Assembly (NCBI RefSeq): GCF_037975245.1
Contig: NC_092569.1
Span: 18,147,501-18,211,500 of the forward strand
DNA: 64,000 nucleotides
Reading direction: 5' to 3'
Source: Apostichopus japonicus
Taxonomy: Eukaryota > Echinodermata > Holothuroidea > Aspidochirotida > Stichopodidae
A program made the translations under genes and the position numbers. This document shows positions 35,719 through 47,790 of the stretch, piece after piece. Each line of letters starts with the position of its first letter. Within the stretch, counting starts at the first letter, position 1. Under the pieces are notes generated by a model that saw nothing but the letters and a program-made list of their open reading frames with translations, did not search any database and had not been told where the DNA came from.

Positions 35719-38700
35719 TGAACATAATGAATTTCATGTTTAGCTTGTTTTACAGTCTAATTTACTGCTTGAACCAACTACCAAAAGGAAAATGTTGTCA
35801 TTAACTGAATCTGCTCTATGTGTTGATTTACTTCTTGTTGTTCTGTCAAAAGCCACAGCAGTACAAAAAAATGCTCAGAAAAAAAGCGCTTAAAATATAT
35901 TGGATTGTTTTATGTGCGTGTATTAACCTAGCGTCTGAACGACAACATTTTAGCTCGAGATGGAATCATATGTATTGATATATATATATATTTGCAATGT
36001 AGTTTGGTATGAATTGCTGGGAATTAAATATTGAATTAAAATTGTTGCTGCCATTGTTTTATAAAACATATTTCCCGTTGTTTCATATAACAATAATTAT
36101 CATTAATGACTTATTAAAATAATGTGACATTCACGCTGACTTCGAACATGCGAGCTATGAACCGTTTACTATCGCCAAAAAATATTTCTTCCTGCACATT
36201 AAATTAATGTTTTGTGTTTTAAATGGGTAAGTTTGAAGCTGTTTGTTGTCAGTGCATACTTATTTCTTCTGTTCTTGATGAAGTTTTGGTTGATTACTTG
36301 TAATACATTACGTTTGCACACATATTACGGAATCTTGCATTTAACAGTAGATTATGATACGACAATACTGCGACCAGTACAAGGTGATATACAGCTATAA
36401 ACAGTATGTTTAAATCCTTACTTTTATTATCACATCTAGTGAACTATTCATATCGATACTTTAGGATTTGAATTGCTTGAGTTATTTCTTACAGCAAAAT
36501 AAATGTAATTATAATTTTTTTTATTAATTTACTAGTTTAGTTGCTTGAATACTTTTATTGAGGTCTTTTTATTGCTGAAAAACTTGGGTATATACTTTCG
36601 AAAAAGTTTACATTAAGGTTAGGTTTTTTTTTTTTTAAATTACTATTACTATTTATCAACGAGAAAACATATTATCAATTTCATTATTGTGTGACAAACC
36701 GAAACGTTTTCGGTGGCTAAGAATGTAATTGAGGAGTAATGAGCTGGATAATCTGATGCCTTTTCTGCCTTACTTTAAGTAACGAAAAGACTCGCTGATA
36801 TTTCTATTGATTCACACATCAGTCTCGCACATCAGCATCCTTTTAAGCTCCGTTCATTGTACTAATCGATCAAATTGATTGTATTTTTACATACAAATCA
36901 CGATCACAACAGCATCATGTATAGAGTTTTGACATGTTTTATCATATCGCAGGTATTTTTCAACAGTTGGAGGACCAACTATATTGCAGCTGTTCTTATA
37001 GTCACAGTATCCCTTTAAACGAATGCATTTTGCGATGAGCAAACACATTTCGTTGAGACGTCATCACTCGTTGCATTATTGAGGTTAAAGCTAGATGTGT
37101 TTAATATTATGCGATGATCACATCATTTGGAATAAAATATGGAAAAGAGTTGTTTGAGATCAGAAGATTGAAACGGGATAATTTCTACTGGTTATTCGAA
37201 TTGTATATGTTTAAAATTATAGCCGATATGATTTCCTGTTATTTGACTCTGTTTTTTTTCGTTGTTCTATTTTGTTTGCTTGCATTATTTTGGTGAAACA
37301 AAACGTCCTAGAAAACATTATGTGAACACATAACTATACCAACGAAACTTGTTCACGTAAGATTAAACGTTATGTGAATTTGTGCAGATATTAAGTTTAC
37401 TTTCTGGGAACACCACGACAATATATGTTCATCGTCACTCACAGATGGGGTTCAAAGTAGGTCATTATTTTCAATACAGTCTGTATTTTAATGTCTGTAG
37501 TTTTGTAACTACATGTGTATCAAAATTTAAATATCTATTTTACGCAGTCCATTTTGTTATGGATAAAGTTTGTTACAGAATAACCCAATGGTAGAGAATT
37601 TGAGACTATAGATGCTAACAAAACAGTTCTATTTTGATTTCAAATTTTAAATTTAGAACGCATTGCTTTCGTTACAAGCGACTTGTTTTTTACGGATCTT
37701 CTATACAAGTGTTTTAGAGGCTTTGCTTTTCATTTTAAACATTGCTGCTAATTGGATTTGTTTCTAATGTGATGTGATCACAGTGTATGTTTAACTGGTA
37801 GCCAGAGTTGAGAATATCATTAAATTGCAAATATTACACTTTGCATATTTTCATCTGACAATATACACAGAATTCAACGTTAACTTATTGTTCATATATA
37901 AATATGTATTCCGAGTATTACCATACAATATAGTCCGAGTATTAACACAATTCCCTCGTAGTTCTATCACTCTTCAGTTTCTGTAAATACAAAAACCTAT
38001 CCTTGTTTCTTGTTTTTATCTGGATTAATCTGGCCAGCGTGGTTCCTTGAAAGTCATGCCTGGAACATATGCAATGTTTGAGGATTGCGAATCTTTACAT
38101 TAGGGTAGACTTTAAGTACTTAATTATTTGCATTAGGGAATCTCGGTTGAATGAGTTATTCACAGCAAAAGTGAGGACGTTTTCTGAAAGAAAGCTTGCC
38201 ACGGTGTATGTTGTAGATCTTGTGCATTAAACTTTCATACTTTAATGTATAAAATACAATACGGTTAAAATCGTTCTGACATGTTCAAGTGAAAGATTTC
38301 TAATAAATTCCTGCGACAGGTGACAACACCGTTTTATAACATCTAAGTCATTTCAGGGATATAGCTCTTTTCCTAACTTATTGGACAGTTTTCATTGAAG
38401 AACTAGCACCCAAAGTATGATGTAATTTAGATTATGATAGTTTGTCCATTCATTACGGAAATATATTCATCTAGTAAGCATTCACTGGTATTATCCACCA
38501 ATATTAACGTCGTGAATTGTATCCTCGGAAATGTAATGTTAATGTAAGGTAACTGTTTTTTCTTCCAAGGAGCATTGATCTTTTATTGTATTGCTTCTCT
38601 GAATACTCGAAATGAAGTTACGTCTTTAATCATGTAGCTGCAAGGCACGCCATTCGATTTTCCGTAGATACATAGGCGTACGTTTCATTGACTTGTAGGC

Positions 38701-41700
38701 GAATTATTTAACCGACACTACTCTTTGCCCTTAACTGGTGTCATAGAACGGCCATATTCGCAAATTCCAAGTTACAACTATATTTCAAATAAACTGTGTG
38801 TCTTTATGCTAATGAAAACGTTTAGGGCATATATTTAAGTAATATCATTTCTGAATATCAAACTACATACTATAGGAAATGATTTGTAAAGTCCGATACA
38901 TTGTAGAGCGTCTAGTAGCATCGTAACAAAATAGAACAAGAAGTACTCATATTTCCACATGTGCAAGACAATGCTTTGGGACACTGCAGCACAAATGAAT
39001 CAAACAGTCTCAGATTATTGCTGGTTATTTTGTAACTTGTTTACACATATTTAAAGTAACGCCTACGGGCTAGTGTTCAAGAAGGTTATATTCTGTACTG
39101 TAAACTATGGTTTAGTGTTATTTCATGCTGACAGACAAATCTCCTGGAACGAAATTATATATTCATCTTCCTCTGTGAGATTTCAACTGCAAATGATACA
39201 CATGATTAAAATAGAGAAAAGAATTAAACGAAGGTAGATAATAAATTTAGTTATAGAACCCATTCCAAAATGTGGTAGTATGACCACGAAGGTATCATCC
39301 CTCATATGGCTATGGGCGTTAATCCTAGGGGGGGGGGACGGGGGACACGCCCCCCATATTTCGATGGGTGGAGGACAAACTATCAAATGTCCCCCACACA
39401 TTTGGAAAAAGATACTTCATAGCTAGAGCCAAAGCCTGTACAAATGTGTTGTTTAGCTGTAGATGGTTTTTAAAAGACGGAGCCCGTTCCCTAATATTGG
39501 GGAAATGAAATAGGGAGCATATTCCGTGGCAGCGCATCCCATGTTACCTTGTTGTTGAGTGATACCGGAGTTTACTCCACAGTGAGAACACTGGGTACAC
39601 GGTGGTAACATAGTAAGCTCCGACCAGAGTTCACCCGATTACCAGATGCAGGTCCACCTAGCTACCGTGGTAACTTGCGTGATGACTCCAAAGAACAACC
39701 ACTGGTTTATTTTGATGCCTTCATCACTTAAGCCACCACTCAAATGGGACCTATTCTAAGTCTGATAATTATGCGCATGTGTGAGGTCCTGAAAATATAA
39801 TGAAAGTGGTTTGTCTTGCCATCTTTGTTTCAAATTCCATAGAAATGTATTCTCGTAGACCTAACAAAACATTTAAACTGACACAGTCCCATTGGAAGTG
39901 TGTCATGGGTAGCATTACCAGTCATTGTTGGTTTAACATGCTGGGGTATGACGACTTTTGGCCAAATTTGCGCTAAGCTCACTATACGAACTCGGATCTG
40001 GACTGTGCCTAATTAGTTAGTTATTTAAATTATCAGTAATGGCGTATGAGGAAATGCACCATTTCGTGGTATGACTCCCAGGACGGCAAGTAAAGAAACT
40101 CACATGCAGTCGCGGCGGATAGCTTCCTTCGTCTGTATGCCCGGGGACATTGTGGGACATCGTTCCTATAGGCCTAGATCTGAGGCCCTGGGGTCATTTC
40201 TTGACCGACTTGATGCAATATAATGTGCCTATTTCAAAGTAAATTTATTCACAGATTGTTAGTTGTCGTGGGTTCAAACAAATGAGGGGTATTCTATCCT
40301 GAAACATAGGGCAAAATGGGGCTGCGATCTGGCAGGTATTGAAATCTGAAATTTTCTTGGTACGCTGCGCGCCAACCGATGGTGGCGTTCCGCTTAGATA
40401 GTACTTACGGCCGGAATACTCGAATCGATTACGTCCCCGCCCCCAAGTTTCAGATCAGATTGACGCCCCTACATATGGCACGTCGTCGTATACCCACCAT
40501 ATATGAGATACATGAGCCATTACACAATGTTGAACCTTTGAGATTCATTGAACACTTCTATGACGTTAGTTACTACGATGTTAGTCCAATAGTCTAATAT
40601 CCTACAAGTTACAATTATTAGAGGGTGAGTTGTGGAACGATTTTAGCCGTTTTGGCGTGTGTATTATAGCCAAAGATTCATGTTTTAATATGCCATTTGA
40701 CATTGTTGTCCTATGGCTTTATGTGGTCAATCACAAGGTTTCAGCAGCTCACGTACATGTAGCAAAGCCATCAGGTGAAGTTTCCATTGCATTTTATCAC
40801 AATTTGTAATTTGACGTTATGCCCACCAAAATTTGAAGTCCGTCTGGCTTATAGTTTAAAAGAGTTAGCAATAAGCTTTTAGGACCAAAGTTGGCCAAGG
40901 GTGACCTTTGATCCCATCAAAAACGTGATCTTTGTAGGTTAAATTATATTTGACTTTAACGGTCTGTTATCTTATATGTGCAAAACAGTTTTTCATCACG
41001 TTTTTATGATATATGTAAAGTACCCCACCCACAGACACTAATGCACAGCTGTCAAAAGCAATCCTGCTTACCAAGGTAGAACTTGAAATAGTCAGGAACA
41101 TAGTGGCAACATACAACAATATCAAGTGACAACATTAATGTGACTTATCAGTTTCGGTCTGCATTTTATTCAGAACACCGTTACAGAGGGACGTGTCTTA
41201 ATTTGTCATCTTAACAAAGTGACTGAAAGAAACAGAACTCACAAAAAGCGTTGTTGTAACTATATGTAATGGTGATTGAACTTCTAATACCTTGATATGA
41301 ATCAATTGAATTACATTAGGTGTTAGACATGTGGTAATATACTCCGAACTATCAAAAGGAAAAAGAAGAGACTAATGCAAAGTCTGTAAATCCTTGTAAA
41401 TGTCGTCATGTACATTTCCATAGATAAGGTAGAGTAATTTGACATGGCTTTAACTCAAACAACTCAGTTATCCGGGCTTTTTCTTTTCTTGGTCCTTCAC
41501 TCTTTCATTGTTCTGTGACAGTTCACCTCACTGTCAAATGTATCCAGATAGTGCGTTGTTATCTCAATCCATGTTATCTTTTAGGAAAAATTGTCATGTA
41601 TAGAAATTTCGAGTGCTCACAATAAGGGAGACGTTTTCAGATTTTGGTAACACTTTGTTTTTAAATTATCTTTCACAGTAAAAATGTAGACACAATATTC

Positions 41701-41734
41701 ACTTTGCTGTTAACTTTATTTCTGAATCACATCA
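35719..41734. other. Intergenic spacer between converging genes B and C
   Basis: No gene recognised. 39300-39410 has G/C runs similar in style to 7720-8045 and 52420-52450. 39540-40620 is less AT-rich and looks like an old decayed repeat. I saw no FReD exons here. Confidence 0.6.
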
Positions 41735-41985
41735 TCAGGATCGAGGTCGTATCTTCATTTCCGTGGACTGTATGTTGTAATAACCGCCAGGGAAATTATA
41801 CCAATAAATGGTATAAGATCCAGTGTATGGTCCATTGAGGTCACAGTAATAATAACAATAATAAGTGTACCACCATCCGGATTTGTAATAAGAGGCATAA
41901 TGATAATAAGAACAACCATCGTTGTCACGGTCCCGTGTAGAGAATGCTGCTCCATTGTGATAACTATGACCAAGTGCGTTGTAAC
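41735..41985 (-). CDS. Gene C exon 6: C-terminal FReD exon
   Basis: 251 nt, enters in phase 1 after TATCTAG, ends TGA at 41737-41735. Encodes YHNGAAFSTRDRDNDGC, KSGWWYTYYC, YYYCDLNGPY and STEMKIRPRS. Confidence 0.92.
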
Positions 41986-44900
41986 CTAGATAAGCAAACA
42001 GAAACAAAAAGTGAATGAAAGCATTGTCACTGAATGTATGACTGAAACGTACAACAAATATAACTGAACATTAATATATGACATGAAGACTGACTGGTTA
42101 CGTCATATAATAACTAAATGCAGCCTTTAATCTAGTGTGTTTTATTTAAGTATTAAGAAACCCTATTAAAAACAATGGGCAAGTCGTTCACAGAAAATTG
42201 AAACTATTTAGTAGAGCATTCATTTCTAGTCGTATTCATATGTAAAGATAGCCATGAGTTTGTGGGAGTTCAACATGGACCTGATTTAGTAATTCAAAGA
42301 GGGTATACACAGTAAAAGGTTCTTAAAAGTCCTTGTCACCTGATGTATTTTACATGTAATAATATTTGTAAAAGAAGTAGTTAAATTGTTTTGGATTTTC
42401 GTTAATTGGAAGTCATACTTTTAACATGATTTGACTTGATTCAAATTGAAAGACCTCAGTTTAATATGAACCCATTGTTCTTACATGTATTAACTCGATG
42501 CCTACAATTTTGAACTTCGGACTTTGACTGGAGTACGTATGTATATATTTAAGCATTCCAAATATTAGCACAATGATTAAAGCTCCACTTGCGGATAAAT
42601 AACGTTTTATATCTTACGAGGGAGACCTAGACGTAATATTTGGGCATTATAAATCTCTCCATTCTTCTTTGTTTAGATTCGTCATAAAAATTGGAAAGGT
42701 ATATTTGAAATAATCATGTTCAGTTACTTCAATATTCTCCCAACTATAACAGAAAAAACAGTGTCCCATTATTGTTTCATTATTGGTTGCAACCAGTAAT
42801 CGATTTAAAATTATCGCTACATTATTCTGGAAATAAACGTTCTGAAATGAACGACACATGGCTGTAGAAATGTATATATTTCATGTTATAGCATGTGATA
42901 ATTGTTCAATACAATTGTTCATTCTCGAAGTAATACACTGACTTTGGTACGAATTACTGTGACGATCGATCATGTATAGTGTAGAAGCCTATTGCGAACC
43001 ATTCGCAGCCATACATTATCTCGTAACAGTGAATTAGGTTTGAAATCAAATAAGTATATCGTCTTTCGACATGTAACTGTTTTCAACTGGTGCGAACTTA
43101 AAAGTTTCTGCTTTTCCTTCTTCGGTTTTTTCCTTTACTCTGCCTACTGCTATATCTTGGTATATTTCCAAAGACCAGTTAAACACAGCTAAAGACCATA
43201 GTCTATGACTCTAACATGTAAACATTATCTATGTGATCTGCATAAGATGGGATATTTGGTTATAGTTGGGTTTCCTTTCTATGTCGAGGCAAACGAATTG
43301 AAGAAAGTTTTCCAGATCATAGAATATGGCTACGTCTTATATGTAGTTTCAGTATTTTCAAGATGTAATTGAACCCGAAAATGAGCACATGATTTTAATA
43401 TATGTGGACTATCAGTTCTTGATAGTCATGATAAGTCTATTATAAAATGTAAGTATCTGTAATCTCTAATATACACGTTGAAAAAAATAGAATTGCTCTG
43501 AATAGTTGCCAAGATCATATGCACATCAGATTGTAGAATCTACTTGGAGAAAGAAGATAAAATGGAACTCACCTGCTGTACTTGAAGAGTCATAACCACT
43601 GATACTTAGTCTGAAATTAGTATCCACATTGCCCACGCTGAAGGAGCTATACTTAGCAAAGTGATGTTGCCCAGATTTTGAAACGAAATCAATCCTTAGC
43701 TCATATTGACCTTGGCTCGTCAATGCTGCAAGTTTATCGTTGCCAAGCCAGAAATTGCCGTCGGCAGTTCCGAAACCCTCTCTGTATTCATTCCAATCTC
43801 TGTGAAAACTCAAACTACTGTCAACACGTCGCTGGAAAACCTGTATTTAAAGTAACACAAACAAAAAGAAAGACGCAACTATATATCAACTAATTTTATT
43901 ACATTTTAAGATGCTTGCAATTATCCCAGTTGAGATACCCTCAAAGGTTCATTCAGTTTACATTATTGCGTTGTGTTGTGTATAACCTATGGATCTGAAA
44001 GGAGTATCATCATGCATAATACTTCTACTATAAAAAAAAAAAAGCAGACCAACGTTCGCAAGCCAAACTAAAAACACTTAAGACAGATGTTCTCTAGACA
44101 TACTGGTGTCCATAAACCAAATTAATATGCAAACAGTTTTAAATTATCCTATTTGTTAAGTTGGCTTTAATCGTTACAAATTAATGATAACATAATAATA
44201 GTAATAAATATTTGAGAAATAATAATAGTAACAATTGTGTTTTCATCAGTGACAAAAGAGAAAGAACACAACTTCCTTTCCTTTGTTATCTTTAAAAATG
44301 ACAATAACAGATACATACCAACCAACCACCTCCATCAGAGACGTCACACATTACTTGAAATGGGTTGCCTGTCCACCCTGCTGGTTGTATAAGTCGAATG
44401 CTGTTGGAGTCCTCTGTACTATATGCTTGGCAGTCTGATGCAGTAGCCCGATCACATTGGACCCCGTCTCCAGTGTATCCTACGTTACAATAACACTGTG
44501 ATAAGCCTTGTCGTTCTTCACAGTTACCATTGGGACTGCACCGGTATGTGTCATCACAGCTCAACAGACCGCTGTTGCAGGAACATCGTTTGGTACAAGA
44601 AGGGTTCACATATACTTCACCTTCCTAACGAGATAAAACGGTACGCCTTGTCAAGTAGATGCAAAATAATAATATCCTTCAATGGGAATACTCAATGTTC
44701 CATGTCGAGGTATAACGAGCAGTGCAATAGATGACATTCCTTCATAAAATTAGAGCAGCTGCAGGGTAAAGATTTAACGTTTTTAAAATGTATCATTTCA
44801 AGCACCATAATAACTGTTTTGTTCCGGCTTTTCTTCTCATTGTAAATTAGTTTGATAAGTAAATATTTAGGAATGGTATCTTACCGCTAGGACTACTCCT

Positions 44901-46735
44901 TGACCGTTCTCTACTTCCTCTATGAAACAACTACAATTCTCTCTAGGTACACAGTCTTCCCCGTCCATCAAGAACCCATCGGGACAAACGCAATTGGGTG
45001 TGCTAGAGCATGATTCGGTACATGTAGGATCGGCACATGAACCTTCACATTTACACCTGTTGAGAACCTTGTTGGTGGGACACCACTCGATGCATGGGTC
45101 TGGAATAGGAATAAAGATTAAGTTACGACATCAAAAAGGAAAGCTTTATGCAAAGTGTACGATGATCTATTATCTCAATAACACATCATGTTCATAAATT
45201 ATCATTTGATATTGTATAAAAATGGGAAACATGCTTCACAGCTAAAACGACATATCTAAATAAACCAATGAAATAAATAGCAAACCGCTCTCTGCCCTTA
45301 CTAGATAAACAAAATACATCGATTTATGAAGAAACTAAGTCTGAGCTAAGTGTTTGATAGCAGTGGCCAACAACGTGCTCATGAAAGTAAATTTAAATGC
45401 TGCAAAATGAATATTAAATATTACTACGAGCTCATTCATCTAAAGATACCTTGGTTAATGGCATGGATGTAAGGTTGGTTCAGGTGGGAAGTATATCGTT
45501 AGTTAGCGAAACATTCCCGCTCTGTATCACACCGCAGGTCAAACATATTAATATCATCGAATTATTTAAACATGTGTGAACAGCAAAAGTCGCAATATTT
45601 TAATTTCACTGTTTAACGGTTAGCAAACATATTAAATGTCACTTCGGGCGAGAAACGTGTCCAGTTAAGAAGTGTATCAGTTTAATAACCCACCTGCTGT
45701 TCCGGTATACTCTCCAGTGCTAACCAGTTTGTAATGACTGAAGCTGTCACTGATGCGGAAAGTTTCATACGTCACGAAGAATGAACAACCGGATTCTGTA
45801 GTTAGATCCATGCGTAGCTGATATTTCCTCTGATTGGTGATGTAGGATATCTTCTCATTGCCGAGCCAAAATTCATTAGAAAGGAAACCAAAACCATTTT
45901 GATATTCGTCCCACGTACGATTAAAGTTGATTGAACTATCCTTTCGTCTCTGTATGACCTGTTGAAATAATTTGAGACATAAAAATATCAAACTGATTGA
46001 ATTGCAAGACCGTTAGTTATTAACTGTAAGACTAGTGTGAAACAAAAGAAAGGCAAAACTATACTGAAACATGGAACAAACAACCTGCAGGAAGAGAAGA
46101 ATGAGATAAATTAAATATAAACAAATTAAAATCACTTACAAGCCACACCAAATGTATATTGATGCGAATACTATATAAATATTACCAATATATAAGTTGT
46201 GTCATCTTCGCCAATTTAGTATTCTTATTGAAGTCAGGAATATGTGGAAAGTATTAAAACGTATTGGAAAACCATGTAGGAATATAAGTATGGTGCAGAC
46301 TGCTTTTGCGAAAGAGCATGACAGATGATTCGACCAACCTCTTTTTGTGAGACATAAATATTGTGTTAAGCTTGCCGAGCCCAATGTAACATCAAACTAT
46401 ATATTATTACATCATAATAATATGAAAAGTTCTGTAGTATGAGAAATGTATTATTTCAACAAGAATAATTTCAATTGTGGTGACAAATCTTGCAATGTAA
46501 ATTCAATATTCACAATATAAAATACAACACCTACCGTCCATCCACCATCACCTAGACTGTTGTTACAAGATACTTCAAAAGGTTCAGGATAGCCGTCTGG
46601 TTTGATGACGTAAACACCATCGTTTCTAGACGATGGACATTGGCTTAGCACTTCATGGCAGTCTCGTGGATATTCAGCACGTTGGTAGAGGAAAAACGAT
46701 GACGCTAAAAGGAAAAGGTAACACAACATAAGCAT
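41735..46735 (-). CDS. FReD gene C: truncated FReD - TIL/VWC-like - EGF-like - FReD secreted protein
   Basis: Six minus-strand exons: 46735-46535, 45958-45694, 45099-44885, 44624-44319, 43840-43573 and 41985-41735. They total 1506 nt (501 aa), all in frame (phases 0,1,0,0,1). Layout equals gene A: hydrophobic leader, FReD opening (RDCHEVLSQC, GVYVIKP, FEVSC, GDGGWT) and FReD middle exon without a terminal exon, cysteine-rich TIL module, VWC-like CTKRCSC, EGF-like module with CYCNVGYTGDGVQC, then a complete FReD with DRDND, SGWW, CDLNGPY and ending STEMKIRPRS. All donor sites are GT, so this copy appears intact. The terminal FReD lacks the cysteine insert of A and B but is tyrosine-rich around the ligand region. 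An AATAAA signal (41715-41720) lies 15 bp beyond the stop. The start is less certain: TTTTAG just inside the frame could be a phase-1 acceptor for an exon beginning at 46704. Confidence 0.85.
43573..43840 (-). CDS. Gene C exon 5: middle of second FReD
   Basis: 268 nt, phase 0 to 1, acceptor AATACAG, donor CAG|GTGAGT. Encodes VFQRRVDSSLSFHRDWNEYR, EGFG, FWLGNDKLAALT and YELRIDFVSKSG. Confidence 0.92.
44319..44624 (-). CDS. Gene C exon 4: VWC-like tail, EGF-like domain, start of second FReD
   Basis: 306 nt, phase 0 to 0, acceptor CTCGTTAG, donor TTG|GTATGT. Encodes EGEVYVNPSCTKRCSC, the EGF-like RCSPNGNCEERQGLSQCYC followed by NVGYTGDGVQC, and the FReD start SDCQAYS, FQVMCDVSDGG. Confidence 0.9.
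44885..45099 (-). CDS. Gene C exon 3: TIL cysteine-rich module
   Basis: 215 nt, phase 1 to 0, acceptor ATTCCAG, donor GCG|GTAAG. Twelve cysteines, including EWCPTN, CKC, NCVCPDGF, DCVPRENCSC. Same length and phases as gene A exon 4. Confidence 0.88.
45694..45958 (-). CDS. Gene C exon 2: middle of first FReD
   Basis: 265 nt, phase 0 to 1, acceptor TCAACAG, donor GCAG|GTGGGT. Encodes VIQRRKDSS, WDEYQNGFGF, FWLGNEKISYIT and YQLRMDLTTESG. The FReD is not completed downstream; the TIL exon follows. Confidence 0.9.
46535..46735 (-). CDS. Gene C exon 1: leader and start of first FReD
   Basis: The ATG at 46735 gives MLMLCYLFLLASSFFLYQ, a usable signal peptide, and the donor is ACG|GTAGGT. Because the hydrophobic residues overlap a polypyrimidine tract ending in TTTTAG, the true exon may start at 46704 (phase 1, as in gene A exon 2), with the signal peptide encoded upstream. 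Only RNA evidence can decide. Confidence 0.7.
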
Positions 46736-47072
46736 AACTTACATCAAGCTAAGAGGTTTAACTCCGGAGACACTTGTGTGACAACCGAGATCATATAGCC
46801 TACCTTTAGTGTTTACTTTGTCAATGTTCACAACCACTTGCGTCATTTCCTGATCACGTTATAAAAGTTTGGCATGGGCAATTACGTAGATGTGATTTTA
46901 AAATCTAGTTACTATTACTTACTGGTCTGTATTATTTCAAACATTTTCCTTTTTTTTTTAAATGAAGTCACTCGTGTTATCTTATATCCCTGAAAAATTT
47001 TGTAAGTTAAGCATTTGAATAATACATAGCAAATTAAAAACCTCATTTTAAAGACGATCAATATTTTTTTTT
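46736..47072. other. Gene C upstream region
   Basis: 337 bp between the gene C leader and the second segmental duplication, holding any proximal promoter. No reliable TATA box or signal-peptide exon recognised on the minus strand. Confidence 0.5.
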
Positions 47073-47149
47073 AACGAATTTCGTTTCCTATACATCATAA
47101 TTTTCATACACAAAAAAGTACTAAAGTAAACAAATTATCTTTAAAAAAA

Positions 47150-47790
47150 TTAAAATTCTTTAAAGTGACATAGTGCTTATTATACTCACAAATGTTATGT
47201 TAACAACATATGATATCTTTGAAGATACTTCCCAAACGATTTGTATATCATATACGTTCATAATTGTTTGGAAATTCTCCAAATGTTATGATATAGTTGT
47301 ATCTTAAAGACAGACAACATTATTTCCACTCGTCTTTGGAAATTAACTTGTGGTTTGGGCAATGGGGAAGGAGAATGGAGAGGGGAGAGGATATACGGGT
47401 AAGAAAATGCTACAACGTTGTTAACGTTATGAAGTTTTTAATATGATAGAAGTTAACATGAAACATTCTTTAGAATTAACATTCTTTGAAATTAAAAGTC
47501 TTTGAAGTTACATAGTGCTTATTATACTCACAATAGTTATGTTAACAACATATGATATCTTTGACGATACTTCCCAATTTTTTATATCATATACGTTCAT
47601 AATTGTTTGGAAATTGTCCAAATGTTATGATATAGTTGTATTTTAAAGAAGAACAATATTATTTTCACTCGTCTTTGGAGGTTAGCTTGTGGTTGGGATA
47701 AAGGGGAAGGAGAGGGGAGAAGGGAGAGCAGATAAGAGTAAGAAATGCTAAAACGTTGTTCACGTTTTGAAGTTTTTAATATGATAGAAA
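47150..47790 (+). repeat. 342-bp tandem duplication within copy 2
   Basis: CATAGTGCTTATTATACTCA at 47169 recurs at 47511, and the downstream purine-rich block and AAGTTTTTAATATGATAGAA recur at the same spacing. Copy 1 of the segmental duplication has only one such unit. Confidence 0.8.

Noticed and set aside
40379..40597. 72-codon open frame in the B-C spacer
   Set aside because: No domain, no repeat protein pattern, no splice context.
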